From: Gracilaria gracilis | Taxonomy: Eukaryota > Rhodophyta > Florideophyceae > Gracilariales > Gracilariaceae | Direction: 5' to 3' | Length of the DNA stretch: 31,454 bases | NCBI GenBank assembly: GCA_030374805.1 | Contig: JARGSG010000201.1 | Span: 1 to 31,454 of the forward strand | Part shown: positions 9,328-19,701 of the stretch, in pieces | Layout: every line of letters starts with the position of its first letter | Numbering within the stretch: the first letter of the stretch is position 1 | The notes under the pieces: model-generated | The model's input: the letters and a program-made list of their open reading frames with translations, nothing else | Databases searched by the model: none | Told to the model about the DNA's origin: nothing | Made by a program: the position numbers and the translations under genes

Positions 9328-10351
9328 TGGAGCGGTGTTTATCAAAAGGAATGAAGCTTGCGAAAATGGCTTGGTGAAGACCGAAGACACCACTAGATGG
9401 ATGGGGAAGTGTTCCAAGATGTTCAACGGCTTGGGAGAGCACGAGGAGAGGGCGGTTCACCAAGAGCCGTGGGGGTATTTATACCGTTTCGGAAAGGAGG
9501 AAATGACTGGAACAACGCAGCAGTTGCAGAGTGAACTGGAAATCAAAAGAGTTGCACCTTGACTTGAAGCCTTCTCAAGAAAGTTGCCTCGCGTCCATGA
9601 GCGGTAGAGAACGACTGTTGTTGCTTCAGCAGCTAGCGCAATTCAGAGCGGGACTGATTTATAAATTCTTGACCTGATGAACCATGAAGTCAATGATTTG
9701 TGCTTCCCAATTAGGATATGACAGAGAAAAAGAAATGGGGCCTACGAATCAGCACGTTTTGCATAAGCAGTTGCCGAGATAATGATCAGCACGCTATTCT
9801 CAAGCGGTTCAGGAATACTAATTTCTGAGGAACGTCAAAGACCTTGAGAAGAAGTTCTTGAGAAAGGGTTCAATGTCAGGAGTTTAACCGGCCTCAAAAG
9901 ACAGGATGCGTTTCAGAGCGCTCGAGAACTACGGTTCGATAGAGTAGTTGACGGATAGCTCACGAGATGATAATGATGCTATGGTTAAGAACTCTAAGAT
10001 CGACTGCAGAGACCTGATGTCCACGGTATTCAGAGGCCATGGACCACTTAACTCTCGAAGGTCCATGAATCTGGTCATCGCAGCCTTCCAATCTTGCCGA
10101 TAACTGTGCTTTGCTTCATACTTCGACTTCAACTCGCACATTCGCCTTACGAACACCTTCAATCGAAACGGCGCGTATCGAAACGAAATATTTTGCTCCC
10201 GGCTGAGCTGCAAGCCTCAAGCGAAAGACATGATTCTATAAGGGCCGAAGTCCATTTCTGTTTGCAGACACCACACCCGTCATCCTTTCCTTGCTTCCGC
10301 CCTTTCGCAACTGCATCGAACTTCCTTCCAATCAATCATCTCTTCTTCATC
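9328..10351. other. Intergenic region between divergent genes
   Basis: The region lies between the minus-strand gene starting at 9327 and the plus-strand gene starting at 10352, so it should hold both promoters. Only short frames are seen (for example minus 9929-10213) and none is convincing. The last about 100 bp before 10352 are pyrimidine-rich (C/T), as in many 5' UTRs or initiator regions. Confidence 0.45.
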
Positions 10352-11140
10352 ATGGACGGCCACCGTAACACTCGAAAGACATTCAACCTACCCATTCCGG
10401 AAAGCCCCAGGTCAAATCCCTCAGCTTCCAGACGTTTGTTTAATCTTAGCAATCGCAGCGCGGTATGCAATTCACAGAACCTTCTTTGCGTATTTCGCGA
10501 AACTTCGACGCGATACTGACGATTAATCCTCCGCTAAACGAACAGACGCCCAGTTCCATATCGAAGGAACATGCGAAGGCCAGGAGAAACTCAAGCAGGG
10601 GTCATGGTGCTTCGCGCCCCATCGACTCTCGTAGAATGTATTCGCGAAGAGCGGATTCCTCTGTTTTGGATCAAGCCGACTCGATCCCCGTCTCCGACAG
10701 CAACAGTCGCCCTAGGGATCCTGATTTGAATGACGTATTGGCAAGGTTGGAGGGGCATGAGCAGAGGATCTGTGTCATTATGAGCAACATGCACAACGAG
10801 ATGACCAAGGCTGCCAACTACATGTTGGAATGCATCTCTATCTATTTGAAGAAGGTGGTTGAGGTCGAAAGGAAAAAGATTCCGATGATCGAAAAGCTCA
10901 GAAAGACGCAGAGGACTGCCAATGATCATCTCCAAGAGCTGCAAGGTAACGGTACTCGTCTACTGTAGGTTGATAGAAAACTTTGTAGTACACGCTAAGA
11001 TTAATGTCGTATCGCGTGTTCTGAACACTCGCCCCTCTGCTTCAGACAGGGATGAGTGTGATGATTGGCATTGCCCTCCAAAGCATAAACGACCCTTCGC
11101 GTACAGTGCGATAGGCAATAGATCCAGGGAGGCTCCTTAA
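10352..11140 (+). CDS. Coiled-coil hypothetical protein, three exons
   Basis: I join 10352-10462, 10546-10945 and 11046-11140 (201 residues). Intron 1 (83 bp, GTATGC to AACAG, phase 0) is needed because the first exon runs into a stop in its own frame. Intron 2 (100 bp, GTAACG to TTCAG, phase 1) is optional: without it the protein ends eight codons on, at 10968. The N-terminal half is Ser/Arg-rich and disordered. The segment DLNDVLARLEGHEQRICVI, followed by two more helices through KKVVEVERKKIPMIEKLRK, is a strong heptad-type coiled coil with an aliphatic middle. The last exon is Asp/Cys/His/Lys-rich (DECDDWHCPPKHKR). No family is recognised. The gene is convergent with the helicase gene, 111 bp apart. 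Confidence 0.6.
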
Positions 11141-11251
11141 CGTTTGTCTGCGTATTTGATATGCTGCCACCCACTTGCGTTGAACAACAACACGACTTCT
11201 ACCACAGAGGAAACGTCTTGAGAAGAAAAGCCAGTGTTGACTTGAAAGAAT

Positions 11252-12799
11252 TTAGGGCGCGTTCTTGCGTCGAGAGTTGTATCTCATGAGCAAGAAATCC
11301 CCTTTTCTGCTGTCATCTTTCTTAATCATGAGTTGACGCTTCCTCCCCCGGAAAGTTCCATCTGCTTTGAGTCTTTCATCCACCCACCTTGCTTGTCTCT
11401 TAGACCTCGCTGTCCTCATAACTTTGTCCGTAGCGATGCGGTCACGTCCAGCATTGGTGTATTCCTTCCAGGCTTTCTGTGGACTTACGCCCGCAATGGG
11501 GAGACCCTTGACATGGGACAGAAATAACTCTTCGGCAATGGCTTGTTCGCGTCTTCCCACAAGGACATATGCCCTTCCGGTACCCCTGATACGTCCGATC
11601 CGATGTAGATATTCACTGCCGGTCATCGGTACGTCAAACAAGATCACCGTGTCAATTTTGTGGTCATCAATTCCTCTTCCGAAGCTCTTTGAGCACACTG
11701 CTACGCAAACCTGACCAGAAGAAAAAGCCTCCCAGTCTGCACTGCGATCATCCTTGTCTCGTCCTTCCCCGGATAAATGAACAACATCTGTTCCTTTCGA
11801 GCGGAGTTCTCGTACTATGGTTTGCCTTCGTTTCACGTTATCACAGAAGATTAGAATCTTTCCGGCTTTAGTACGTTTCTGAGCGACAGAGAACACTTCG
11901 ATGAGCTTTTGAAGCTTAGCATCTTCAGATCCATCGACTCTGATGAAGGTAGTTTTCACTCTTGATGATGACGTCGCACGATGTAGCCGGCTTCCACGGG
12001 CAACCTCAAGATTCCCTCCATGCCACCGCCGCAGTTCTTTTTCCATCGTATGTGGAACAGTGGCGCCAGAGTAGACGAACTGGGCATCTTTCTCACGTAG
12101 TACACTCATCAGTCCCGTTAGCTGCGGTCCGAATCCAGCGTTAGTTGACACCAATTCATCGGCCTCATCCAGAACTATAGTAGAGACGCGAGATACATAT
12201 AAGAGTTGCTGGTTGCGCATGACCTCGATACTTCCGGGCGTGCCGATTACCAAATCTACAGGAGAGTTTCGAAGTCGTTTTCGTGACCGTCCACCTTGGG
12301 GACCGCCGACTGCAGCTCTAACTCGGAACTTCGCGATATGTGATAGTGATTTGGATACTGAGAACACCTGAGCAGATAACTCCCTGGTTGGTACCAGGAC
12401 AAGAATTGACGGACGCATTGGAGATAATGACATTCCTCCAGCGAGACCATTAGTGGCAGGATGCAGTTCCAAGTGCTTCAGAGATGAAAGAATTGGGGCA
12501 AGATATGCGATTGTCTTTCCTGCTCCAGTTTCAGCGGCGATGACTGCGTTTTTGCGAGCTAGCAGAATAGGTGCCGCCTGCGTTTGTATAGAGGTGGGCT
12601 CAATAATATCATTTGCAGCCAACGCTTCTTGCACGCATGAGTGTATACCCACTGACTCAAATGATTCCCTGGCAGGTGGCAGAGGTGGGGGAGGAAGATG
12701 AGGGGCAATTGCCGATAGTGAAGCACAGCATCGAGTGGGCGACTGTAGTTGTCGATAGATCAACTGCTGGCTAGGTCTCGCCAGAAGGAGACGAATCAT
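11252..12799 (-). CDS. DEAD-box RNA helicase, probably mitochondrial
   Basis: A 515-residue protein from ATG 12799; the frame extends four codons to a GTG, not used. Residues 1-30 are Arg/Leu/Gln-rich without acids, a typical mitochondrial presequence. Helicase motifs in order: Q motif (EPTSIQTQ, 67-74), motif I AETGAGKT (89-96), Ia PTRELSAQ, Ib TPGS (usual TPGR), II DEAD, III SGAT (usual SAT), IV KILIFCDN, V GRGID and VI HRIGRIRG (usual HRIGRTGR). The C-terminal tail is Arg/Lys-rich and probably binds RNA. The family unwinds RNA duplexes with ATP; organellar members act in ribosome assembly or intron splicing. The altered motif VI keeps both catalytic arginine positions or close equivalents, so activity is plausible. 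Confidence 0.9.
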   Translation of the reverse strand: MIRLLLARPSQQLIYRQLQSPTRCCASLSAIAPHLPPPPLPPARESFESVGIHSCVQEALAANDIIEPTSIQTQAAPILLARKNAVIAAETGAGKTIAYLAPILSSLKHLELHPATNGLAGGMSLSPMRPSILVLVPTRELSAQVFSVSKSLSHIAKFRVRAAVGGPQGGRSRKRLRNSPVDLVIGTPGSIEVMRNQQLLYVSRVSTIVLDEADELVSTNAGFGPQLTGLMSVLREKDAQFVYSGATVPHTMEKELRRWHGGNLEVARGSRLHRATSSSRVKTTFIRVDGSEDAKLQKLIEVFSVAQKRTKAGKILIFCDNVKRRQTIVRELRSKGTDVVHLSGEGRDKDDRSADWEAFSSGQVCVAVCSKSFGRGIDDHKIDTVILFDVPMTGSEYLHRIGRIRGTGRAYVLVGRREQAIAEELFLSHVKGLPIAGVSPQKAWKEYTNAGRDRIATDKVMRTARSKRQARWVDERLKADGTFRGRKRQLMIKKDDSRKGDFLLMRYNSRRKNAP

Positions 12800-13515
12800 T
12801 GTTATGATCACCTTCTAGTGAGAACTTAAAAGCATCGTACATATGTACAGGCTGATCACTGCATCCGGTACCTACGTGAGTGAACTCCCTGGTCTTGACG
12901 ATGATTCATGTTCACGACTGGTGAATCACGAGGTGATCCCCTTGCTCTGGAGGTTGGTCCAACTCTGGATTTGATCGGCTTGTTGCGCTCAGGAAGCCAT
13001 GCAAGACAAAGTATCTAACCTTGTTACCTGTATCTGTAGTTAAAACTACCCGCTTGTTCTCTGCACAAAAGTCGTGGAAAAAAATGATGCTTCGCGTTGG
13101 CCCGAGTCTTCCTTCGAGCATCAACATCACTTTCGTTGGCTGATTCACTTGCAGTTTTTAGCCAAGGGTAAAATGTTATCTCTGCAAGGAAACATGTAAA
13201 GATGGCGACCTAAAGGGGTAACGCTAGTCACTCCAGTGTTGCGGGGGCATCACCATTCTACCAACTATGTTCCCCTAGCCTACTAGTACCATGGCACAAA
13301 CGGACGTGACCCTCTTCCAAACGAGGCCTACTTGTTCTATGACAGGACCTACAGTTTCTGTGATATTCTACATGTGATACCTTGGGCAGCAATTAATCCC
13401 TTGTTACAACCAGTTCTTGCTTGCCTAAGGCGAAGTCAGCTGCAGGCCTCGACGTACTGCCCGGACCACCCCTGCTCTGGGCCATGGTGGTCTTCGTATC
13501 TGTTCAAGCAGGAGT
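12800..13515. other. Intergenic region with one possible minus-strand exon
   Basis: A minus-strand open segment at 12912-13148 encodes a protein-like stretch (TKVMLMLEGRLGPTRSIIFF onward), and GTAACA after ACAG near 13023 could be a splice donor. No complete gene can be assembled and no family is recognised. The remainder is 5' flank of the helicase gene and 3' flank of the kinase fusion. Confidence 0.3.
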
Positions 13516-15580
13516 TCAAACGCCCAACCTACTTAACGTGTTCCTGTAATCAACAGCGTTCCCGGTGTCATACGCGGAGCCGTCTAGTAACATGGCATCC
13601 AAGCCTTCTTCTTCCAACACAGCACTCATAGCGGGAGTTAATTGGATCTCTCCATTCAATTGCTTATTAGCTTCAACATCTTCGCGTAACATATTCATCA
13701 GCAGCGGGGTGAACGCGTAGGGACCCAGTATGATGTTACACACATCATTGCAACTTAGCGATTTTGCCTCCTCAGCGCCTGGCTTCTCTACCATCTTCTC
13801 GATTGCTACGCGCTCTCCATTCGGTCGTATTTCGTCCCTAGTCTTCACGACTCCATATGCTCCGGCTTCATGCGTGGCTACGGGCGTCACTCCAACAACA
13901 CTCCTTGAAGGATTTTGATTGTATGCTTCCAAAACTTGTAGTACACAGGACTTGTTCGATTGTCCTGGCTCAAAAGCCACATCCCCTAGCAACAGCAGAA
14001 AGGGTTCGTCTTCTGCAAGTTTGGCACAGGAAACAGCATGACCAAACCCATTAGGATTCGACTGAGTATCGATCTCGATAAGTTTGCCAAGATTTGCGAT
14101 ACGGTCTGCGTATTGCCGCATATGTGGCTTGAGTGCCTTGTACAGCTCGCTTGATACCGGGCTAAACACATCGCGAACCCGACTTTCCTGCTCTCCCGGT
14201 GAGACAACTATAATGATTCTCTGTATTTGCGCTTGGGCACATTGTTCAACTAAGTGAAGTAGAAGAGGTTTTGCAAATCCGTCAGAGTCTATGATGGGGA
14301 ACAATGCCTTTGGTTCGAATACTCTTGGATGCAGGATATAATCTTGTACCGAATCCTGCAGCGGGGATGACGGCTGTCTGCAGCTTGCCTTGTTTTGAAA
14401 ACGGTCGTTGAGGGTGCAACACGGGCCTTGTGCTGATCGCAGCAGAACCCAGTTTTCCCACCGTTACTATGAATGGGTCTGTCTTCAACTTGTCTGACAA
14501 AATGGAGAGTAAGAGCTGCGCAGCGCCTTCATTCTTCGCCACAAATTGCACCGCACCATCGCCTTGGCTTCCCACTGGTGAAGTTGGTCGAGAAAGAAAG
14601 AAAGTTAGATATTGTATACGTTACAGGGTACCGCATATAGGAAGTGTGCACCGGCGCGACGTACCTCCTTTGCCACCGTGAACCAGAGGAAGAACGTCTG
14701 CATCCTGCAAAACGCGATGCAGGTTGGGGGCAGTAAGTTGCTCAGGACAGAATGGAGTAGCAGCTTCGTCGAAGGTGGCTTGTGCTTTTGTCATAAGTTG
14801 CCCTAACTCTTGTGCGTCCCCGTCTCTTATAGCCTGGTTCATTGTCTGTATCATGCTCAAATTCTCAGCTCCAAGCGCTTTCTGGAGCCGTACCTTTTCA
14901 GCTGTATCTGCGTTCGGATACGCCCCATGCAAACCACGGAGAATTTTCGAGGTATCCTTCGTACCTACTTGGGCGACTACAATGTGAATGGGAGCTTTTG
15001 GATCTGGCAGCACTTTGTGGGAAACATGTTCTCCGTCAAACGTCATGTGAGCCGCTCGACCCGGTCCTATCGCAACGATTTGATCCATTCGTCCACATGC
15101 ACTTCCCGTTAGACGCTCGCCCTGATAAGCTATCTCCATCTCTCCGGCTTCTGTCAACGAGAGTCCATAAACAACATTGTAAGCGCGTGCAACAAGCACA
15201 CAAACAGCCGCGGAGGAACTCAACCCCTTTCTTGGTGGTAATGTCTCCCGCACAATTCGAATACAAACTGCATCCGACACAGCAAAACGGGTGTGAATGA
15301 TGTACGAAACTGCTGCAGCATACCGCCAGGGTGAGTCGCTTTGAGCGACAGTAAGAAGATTTTCACGGGCGACTATTAAGTCGGAAGCCAAGGGCGAAGA
15401 AAGTGACAGATCGGATGAGCGCGATACTTGAGCATACAGACCCTGGTTGAGAGCAATCGTGAGAGCGGAACCGACTGTAGCGTGGAGAGAGGCTTGGCGG
15501 TACGACGCAGCCCAATCGGAATGTTCACCGGCCAGGCAGAGACGCCCTGGGACGAAGAGTTCGTATTGGTAGGAAGACAT
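13516..15580 (-). CDS. GHMP sugar kinase - GalU-like nucleotidyltransferase fusion, two exons, one frame break
   Basis: Exon 1 is 15580-14665 and exon 2 is 14574-13516, with a 90-bp GTACGT...CACCAG intron. The N-terminal half is a GHMP kinase: PGRLCLAGEHSDW (residues 11-23, the sugar-binding galactokinase-like motif), PPRKGLSSSAAV (115-126, the ATP phosphate loop) and GKGVGSQGDGAVQF across the splice junction. After a linker of about 40 residues comes a GalU/UDP-glucose pyrophosphorylase-type domain: TAVIPAAGFGTRLYPASKS (nucleotide loop), FPIIDSDGFAKPLLLHLVEQ, LLLLGDVAF (metal-binding Asp), EKP and NGEIQLTPAM. Together they could phosphorylate a sugar at C1 and transfer a nucleotide to it (salvage to an NDP-sugar); the sugar and nucleotide are not determined. 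The frame breaks by one base at the AA pair read from 14315-14314, within the conserved sugar-nucleotide loop, so either the copy is broken or the base is an error. The start ATG is 15580. Confidence 0.82.
14575..14664 (-). other. Intron of the kinase-nucleotidyltransferase gene
   Basis: Reading the minus strand, the intron starts GTACGT (14664 downward) and ends CACCAG at 14575, 90 bp. It splits a valine codon inside the conserved glycine-rich GKGVGSQGDG kinase motif, whose restoration supports it. Confidence 0.85.
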
Positions 15581-16279
15581 GTTGTGGAGTCCTTGGGAGC
15601 GGCTTGAGCGCGTGATGGCGATCGTTTAGTGTGACGGGTGTGACAAGCAAAGGTTGCCCCCAGATGTTGCCACGTGCCAACACAGATCCCTATTACAGTA
15701 TTTCAAGTGAGACGAAACCTCTTCGTCCTCGCGCAGTCGCCAACGGTTGAGCTACAGTAGATATACATTCGTATATACCTTCGTACATTGCTTCGTTCTT
15801 CTTCCTGTTACCGTATGCATGTCATCCCTGTTTATCGGAGTCAGTGGAAGCAACCATCTTGCCGGTTACTTTCAGAAGTCATTCTGCTTCATTCGAGTCA
15901 GTGAGGAGAGTACTACGAAGGTTAGATAGACTCCGACCAAGCTCACGTCTCTCAAACTCGTACCGTTGGGTACCTGGAATAGCCGTGATATGCCCATGGC
16001 CAATCAGTTTGTACAGGCATATGCACTTCTCACGCCGAGAATTCAATACATGCCCCCCTGCCATGGCTTGCGGCAAATCTACGCACTGTGAAGTATGTGG
16101 AAGAGAGGTTCCAGAACCTCTCTTCCTATGTAGCATTTGCGCCTAGAACCTCCGTTACGAAAATGACACCATGTGACCCATCCGTACCAACTGCCTGCAG
16201 ACAAGTACTTGGAACCTCCGTAGCTCGGTGTATGATTCGTCCACGCACCGCAGGGGCGTGACCAACACACTCAAGCTAC
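15581..16279. other. Intergenic region; strong hairpin near the MULE border
   Basis: The first part should contain the promoter of the kinase fusion. The second contains a perfect 13-bp hairpin (16099-16126) and two nearby copies of a GAACCTCCGT motif (about 16146 and 16210). No gene is convincing. The left end of the MULE probably lies in or near here, but no terminal inverted repeat could be identified. Confidence 0.4.
16099..16126. repeat. Perfect 13-bp inverted repeat with 2-nt loop
   Basis: The left arm GGAAGAGAGGTTC (16099-16111) is followed by CA and by its exact reverse complement (16114-16126). It could be a transcript hairpin, a terminator-like fold or part of a transposon end. Confidence 0.85.
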
Positions 16280-17627
16280 GTGACGAGCTCCAGCTGCCCA
16301 AGAGTTCAAAAAAGCGCGCGGTTTCGGCTCAAAGTGAGCCGTGACGACGGTAAGCTCCAGCTGCTCAACCAAGCTCCTGAGCTAACATCGCCACGCTCGT
16401 CGCAAAGAATAGGTCTTGATCCTTGTTCCAAATGCCCTACCGTCCGAATTATCTTCTTTCACAATTACCGTTTAGACGCCCTACCGTCCATGATTACGTT
16501 CGCTAAGGAAACTGAACCGTCCGTTAGGTATCCGCCTCCATATACCCTAGACGCGGACGTTGTAGCATTTCTTGATCCCCGCAACAAAGACTCCGGCGAT
16601 GAAGTGGACGATGACTTCAACCCTGTTAAACGCAGTGAAGACCTCAATACCGCCAACTCTATCGTGCGCTCTCTCACACCGCTCGAAGAAAAACGGATCA
16701 AGGACACAATTCAAGACGATATCAATATATTTTTTCCGATCGATTCAAAAACACACCGGAATTGTTTTCAATAGAGTGCGTTCGCCTGGCTTTAATGAGC
16801 TTCGTCGACTATGGTACTACCTTACTATTCTTTTGCAAAACACCACCGATTCCAAAGGCGTATATGGGCCAAGTATTATTACTTCCCTCCAAGGAGAAAC
16901 AATGGTTTTGCAACATGCTATTTGGGTCTGGCGTACTGGAACTGGAACCTCTGTCGGGAGTAGTTTTTATACCTGTGGATGTTGCATGTCGGTTAAGCAG
17001 TAACACGGCCGTATATACATCTCTTAGTGAGAAGACGAAAGGTGAGGTGATTTCGCGTTACAAACACCGATTTGTAGAAGAGTTTTACTTGAGCCCAGAA
17101 CCTATAACGACAATAATTGTACCAGTTAACGTCGATAGAGTTCATTGGGGCGTTCTCCTAGCTGAACAGGTGAAGAGGAATAGGTGGAGAATGAACTTGG
17201 GAGACAGTTTGAACTGGAATTGCCCCGAGTCCTGCCGGGAGCTCATTTCTCGAGCAATTGAGAATGCCCGTGAGGAGAGAATTGAATGGATCTATCCTTC
17301 CGAGAACTACATAATCGATCGTGCTAGGGTATGAGAAAGCAACGAAATAGGTTCAGCTGTGGAGCGTATGTGCTTTCGATGATGTCACAATTTGCTCGCA
17401 CTACTGGTGTCATCCCGAAGGCAAGTTTTACTCAGAAGTGTGCTTCTGAGCTCACAGAGCGCTACCGATGGGCATGTGCACAAGCCCATGTTCTGACAGT
17501 GATGGATATTTCTCACATTCTGCCTATTAGTGATGAACGTGCAGTCCTAGAACTGCAGGATGAAGCACAGGGGAGAAAGTCTACGCCGCTCGACACAGGA
17601 CGAAGTCCGGTCACACTTTCACCATAG
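16280..17627 (+). pseudogene. Ulp1/C48-type cysteine protease of the MULE, frame-broken
   Basis: Three consecutive frames make one protease. Frame A (to 16774) has an acidic N-terminal part ending in KRIKDTIQDDINIFFPID. Frame B (about 16750-17334) carries the core: VHWGVLLAE with the catalytic His, and NLGDSLNW with the catalytic Asp. Frame C (17331-17627) has QRNRFSCGAYVLSMM with the oxyanion Gln and catalytic Cys. The shifts fall near AAAAA (16747-16751) and GGG (17327-17329). All four catalytic positions are present, so the ancestor was probably active. Ulp1 enzymes remove SUMO or related modifiers; in MULEs the role is unknown. The first in-frame ATG of frame A with good composition is at 16491. 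Confidence 0.7.
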
Positions 17628-18342
17628 AAGAATTGGGGAACACCCAGATCTGTGGACAATCGTGGTCGTGGACGTAGTTTGAAAAAAATTGCTGGTGCGA
17701 GCACCCAGGAGCCAAGTAGTAAACAGCCAAATAAGCAGAACATCATACCAGTCTTAATTCACGGAAGAGAGGGAGTAAACGAAGAAGCAGAGGAAGCAGG
17801 TGCTGGAACCCAAAACAAGAGCAACAAGAAGAGTAAACAGAACGTCTTCGATTTGCCAGGTTACATTTCGGAGCTATTTAAGGTGGAGGGGATTTGAGTA
17901 TGGCGTGCAATTCTGTAAACAAGTAACGCGATCTACAGAAAACAGGTTGAACGCGAGGTTGCGATGTTTGAAGTACAAAAAGAAACACCCAGGCTGCGGG
18001 TGCAAAGCAGCGATTATGGCGAAGGCTCGTCGGGATGGAAAGGGGCTGGTTTGTGAGCTTCTCTGGAATGCACAATCACGTGAGGTTACGGGAGAACGAA
18101 CGAGGAAACAAAGAGAAACGGAGGAAGGCTGTGAAGGAAGCAATATTGAAGAACTGTCCGTCAGAGTTCCGCGTCCCGTTCATTCACTACATCCCACCTG
18201 CTCTAAAGAGCCTGTCAGCTGAAGATGGTGATGATGACGATGAGGCTGACTTCATGAAGGCGGTAGTACCTCCACGCCCAGAGAGTGTGAACGACTGGCT
18301 TGCTGCAGATTGGATACAACCGGAGGGACGGGGGAGTACATG

Positions 18343-18438
18343 CGTACACAGGAGCGTACACAGGAGCATACACAGGAGCATAAACAGGAGCATACACAGG
18401 AGGGTATACAGGAGCGTACAGAGAAGCGTACACAAAGA
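18343..18438 (+). repeat. 12-bp minisatellite, about 8 units
   Basis: About eight degenerate copies of CGTACACAGGAG stand head to tail. As the unit is a multiple of three the transposase frame is kept and codes for repeating HRSV/HRSI tetrads, a basic linker. Variation among units suggests slippage and later drift. Confidence 0.9.
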
Positions 18439-18572
18439 TGCAGGGGTGTTGTAGTGATGTTGAGGTTATTCATATTGATTTTGAGAAGGAGGCAGCCCTA
18501 TCTGAAGATAGTTCCGTCATTGAAGTCCCAAAGAAGCACGATAATAAGGCCATGACCACAAAGACCAATACG

Positions 18573-18629
18573 GTAAGATATGAGTCCATGCAATCTGTGC
18601 ACCACACTATATACTAACATATTACGAAG
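18573..18629 (+). other. Probable intron in the MULE transposase
   Basis: A GTAAGA donor, TACTAAC near 18611 and an AAG acceptor, 57 bp, phase 0. It contains in-frame stops and joins two frames that are both protein-like. Confidence 0.6.
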
Positions 18630-19701
18630 CCTTCCCCACCACCTGTTTTGGATTTAATAGCGCTTTGTGATGAGTCAGGAGCAGGAGCGATTGAAACGAA
18701 GATTCCTGGGCAGGGAGACAACGGGCGGGGGACATCAGGCAGTGACGAAGAGGTGTCGGATATCTCAACTCATGTAGAGCGCTACACCGAGGAGGATTGT
18801 GTGAGACGCATATTTCTTGCGTATCTCGAACAGGTGGAGGTGTCCCACTCGCAAGATGTACTACAGCATCTGCAATTCATTGGAGATGGCTACGGGTTCA
18901 AGTTGTCTATTCGGGACAGTAAGTATGTAGCTTATGACGGACGGAAGGTGTTACAGCGGGGGTATCTAGTATGCTCCTTTACAAATCCATGAAGAGTACA
19001 AATGTTCGTACGTCTTCATGGTTCGAAGAGTACGTGTGTCAGACTCGGGCTCATAGCATTATGCCCTTTCTCCAAACTTCGCAAAGGCTTTCCACAATCA
19101 CACTTGTGACAGATCCCCCCAAAACAACAGAATGTCCGCCGAAATGGTTAAAGAGGCCCACCATCTTCGACACACTCTGCACCTCCGCTACGGTACCGTT
19201 TTAAGTCTTGTTAAGCAGAAGTTCGGTGTGACTGTGGATAAAACGGCTTTTCGAAGACGTCTTAAAATATATATCGGACTCACGTTATCCTAAGGAGAAA
19301 GAATGTCTCCGCCTGTATCAGAATTTGATAGAAATGCAGTCTGAGAATAAGCTGAACAAAGTTTACTGCAGTACTGGAAGTAATGATGGGCTTCAATTCG
19401 TCGCTTGGTGTCTGCAGGAATGGAGAAGGGACTACGAGGATGTTTGGAATTGTCCCCGGTGTATCTATAGACTGCAAATCGGTAGCCAACCGTTTTAGTC
19501 TCCCGCTTATAAGCATCATCGGGCGGGACAACAATGGCCATCTCACTACGTTCTTCATGGGGTACATTCAAAATGAAACGGAAGATAGCTTTATCTGGGT
19601 TCTACAACGTTTCAAGGACTGCGTTCGTGTCTCCCCCAGCATGATAGCTGTAGACCAGTGTGCTGCACTTATCGGAGCGCTTAGACAAGCCTTCCCATTT
19701 T

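Larger units (their letters stand above)
16280..19701 (+). mobile_element. Mutator-like DNA transposon (MULE) with Ulp1-like protease, truncated by a retrotransposon
   Basis: Two same-strand coding units, a Ulp1/C48-type protease (to 17627) and a FAR1/MULE transposase (from about 17650), are adjacent. The pairing is known for some plant MULEs, where captured Ulp1-like sequences travel with the transposase. The transposase reading frame stops exactly where the 5' LTR of the chromovirus begins (19702), so its remainder should lie beyond the right edge of this window. Left and right terminal inverted repeats are not seen; the left boundary given is simply the first protein-like codons. Several frame breaks occur, most at homopolymers. 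Confidence 0.75.
17652..19701 (+). pseudogene. FAR1/MULE-type transposase, frame-broken and truncated at 19701
   Basis: The N-terminus is Lys/Asn/Gly-rich. A FAR1/WRKY-GCM1-like zinc-binding region follows with PGCGCKAAIMAKARRDGK and SGMHNHV, i.e. Cys-Cys...His-His ligands spread over two frames that meet at GGGG 18042-18045; another shift sits at GGGG 17888-17891. A tandem repeat codes for HRSx units. After a probable 57-bp intron (18573-18629, TACTAAC before the acceptor) a second FAR1-like segment (QFIGDGYGFKLSIRDSKYV) appears, then a helix-turn-helix-like KFGVTVDKTAFRRRLKIYI. Finally comes the MULE catalytic core: IDCKSVANRFSLPL (first Asp), GYIQNETEDSFIWVLQ and MIAVDQCAALIGALRQAFPF (second Asp). 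The third catalytic residue is missing because the LTR element interrupts here. Confidence 0.72.

Noticed and set aside
15844..16146. Cys-rich zinc-finger-like ORF
   Set aside because: Cys pairs (HCEVCG, CSIC) are part of the perfect hairpin region and the rest is not protein-like.
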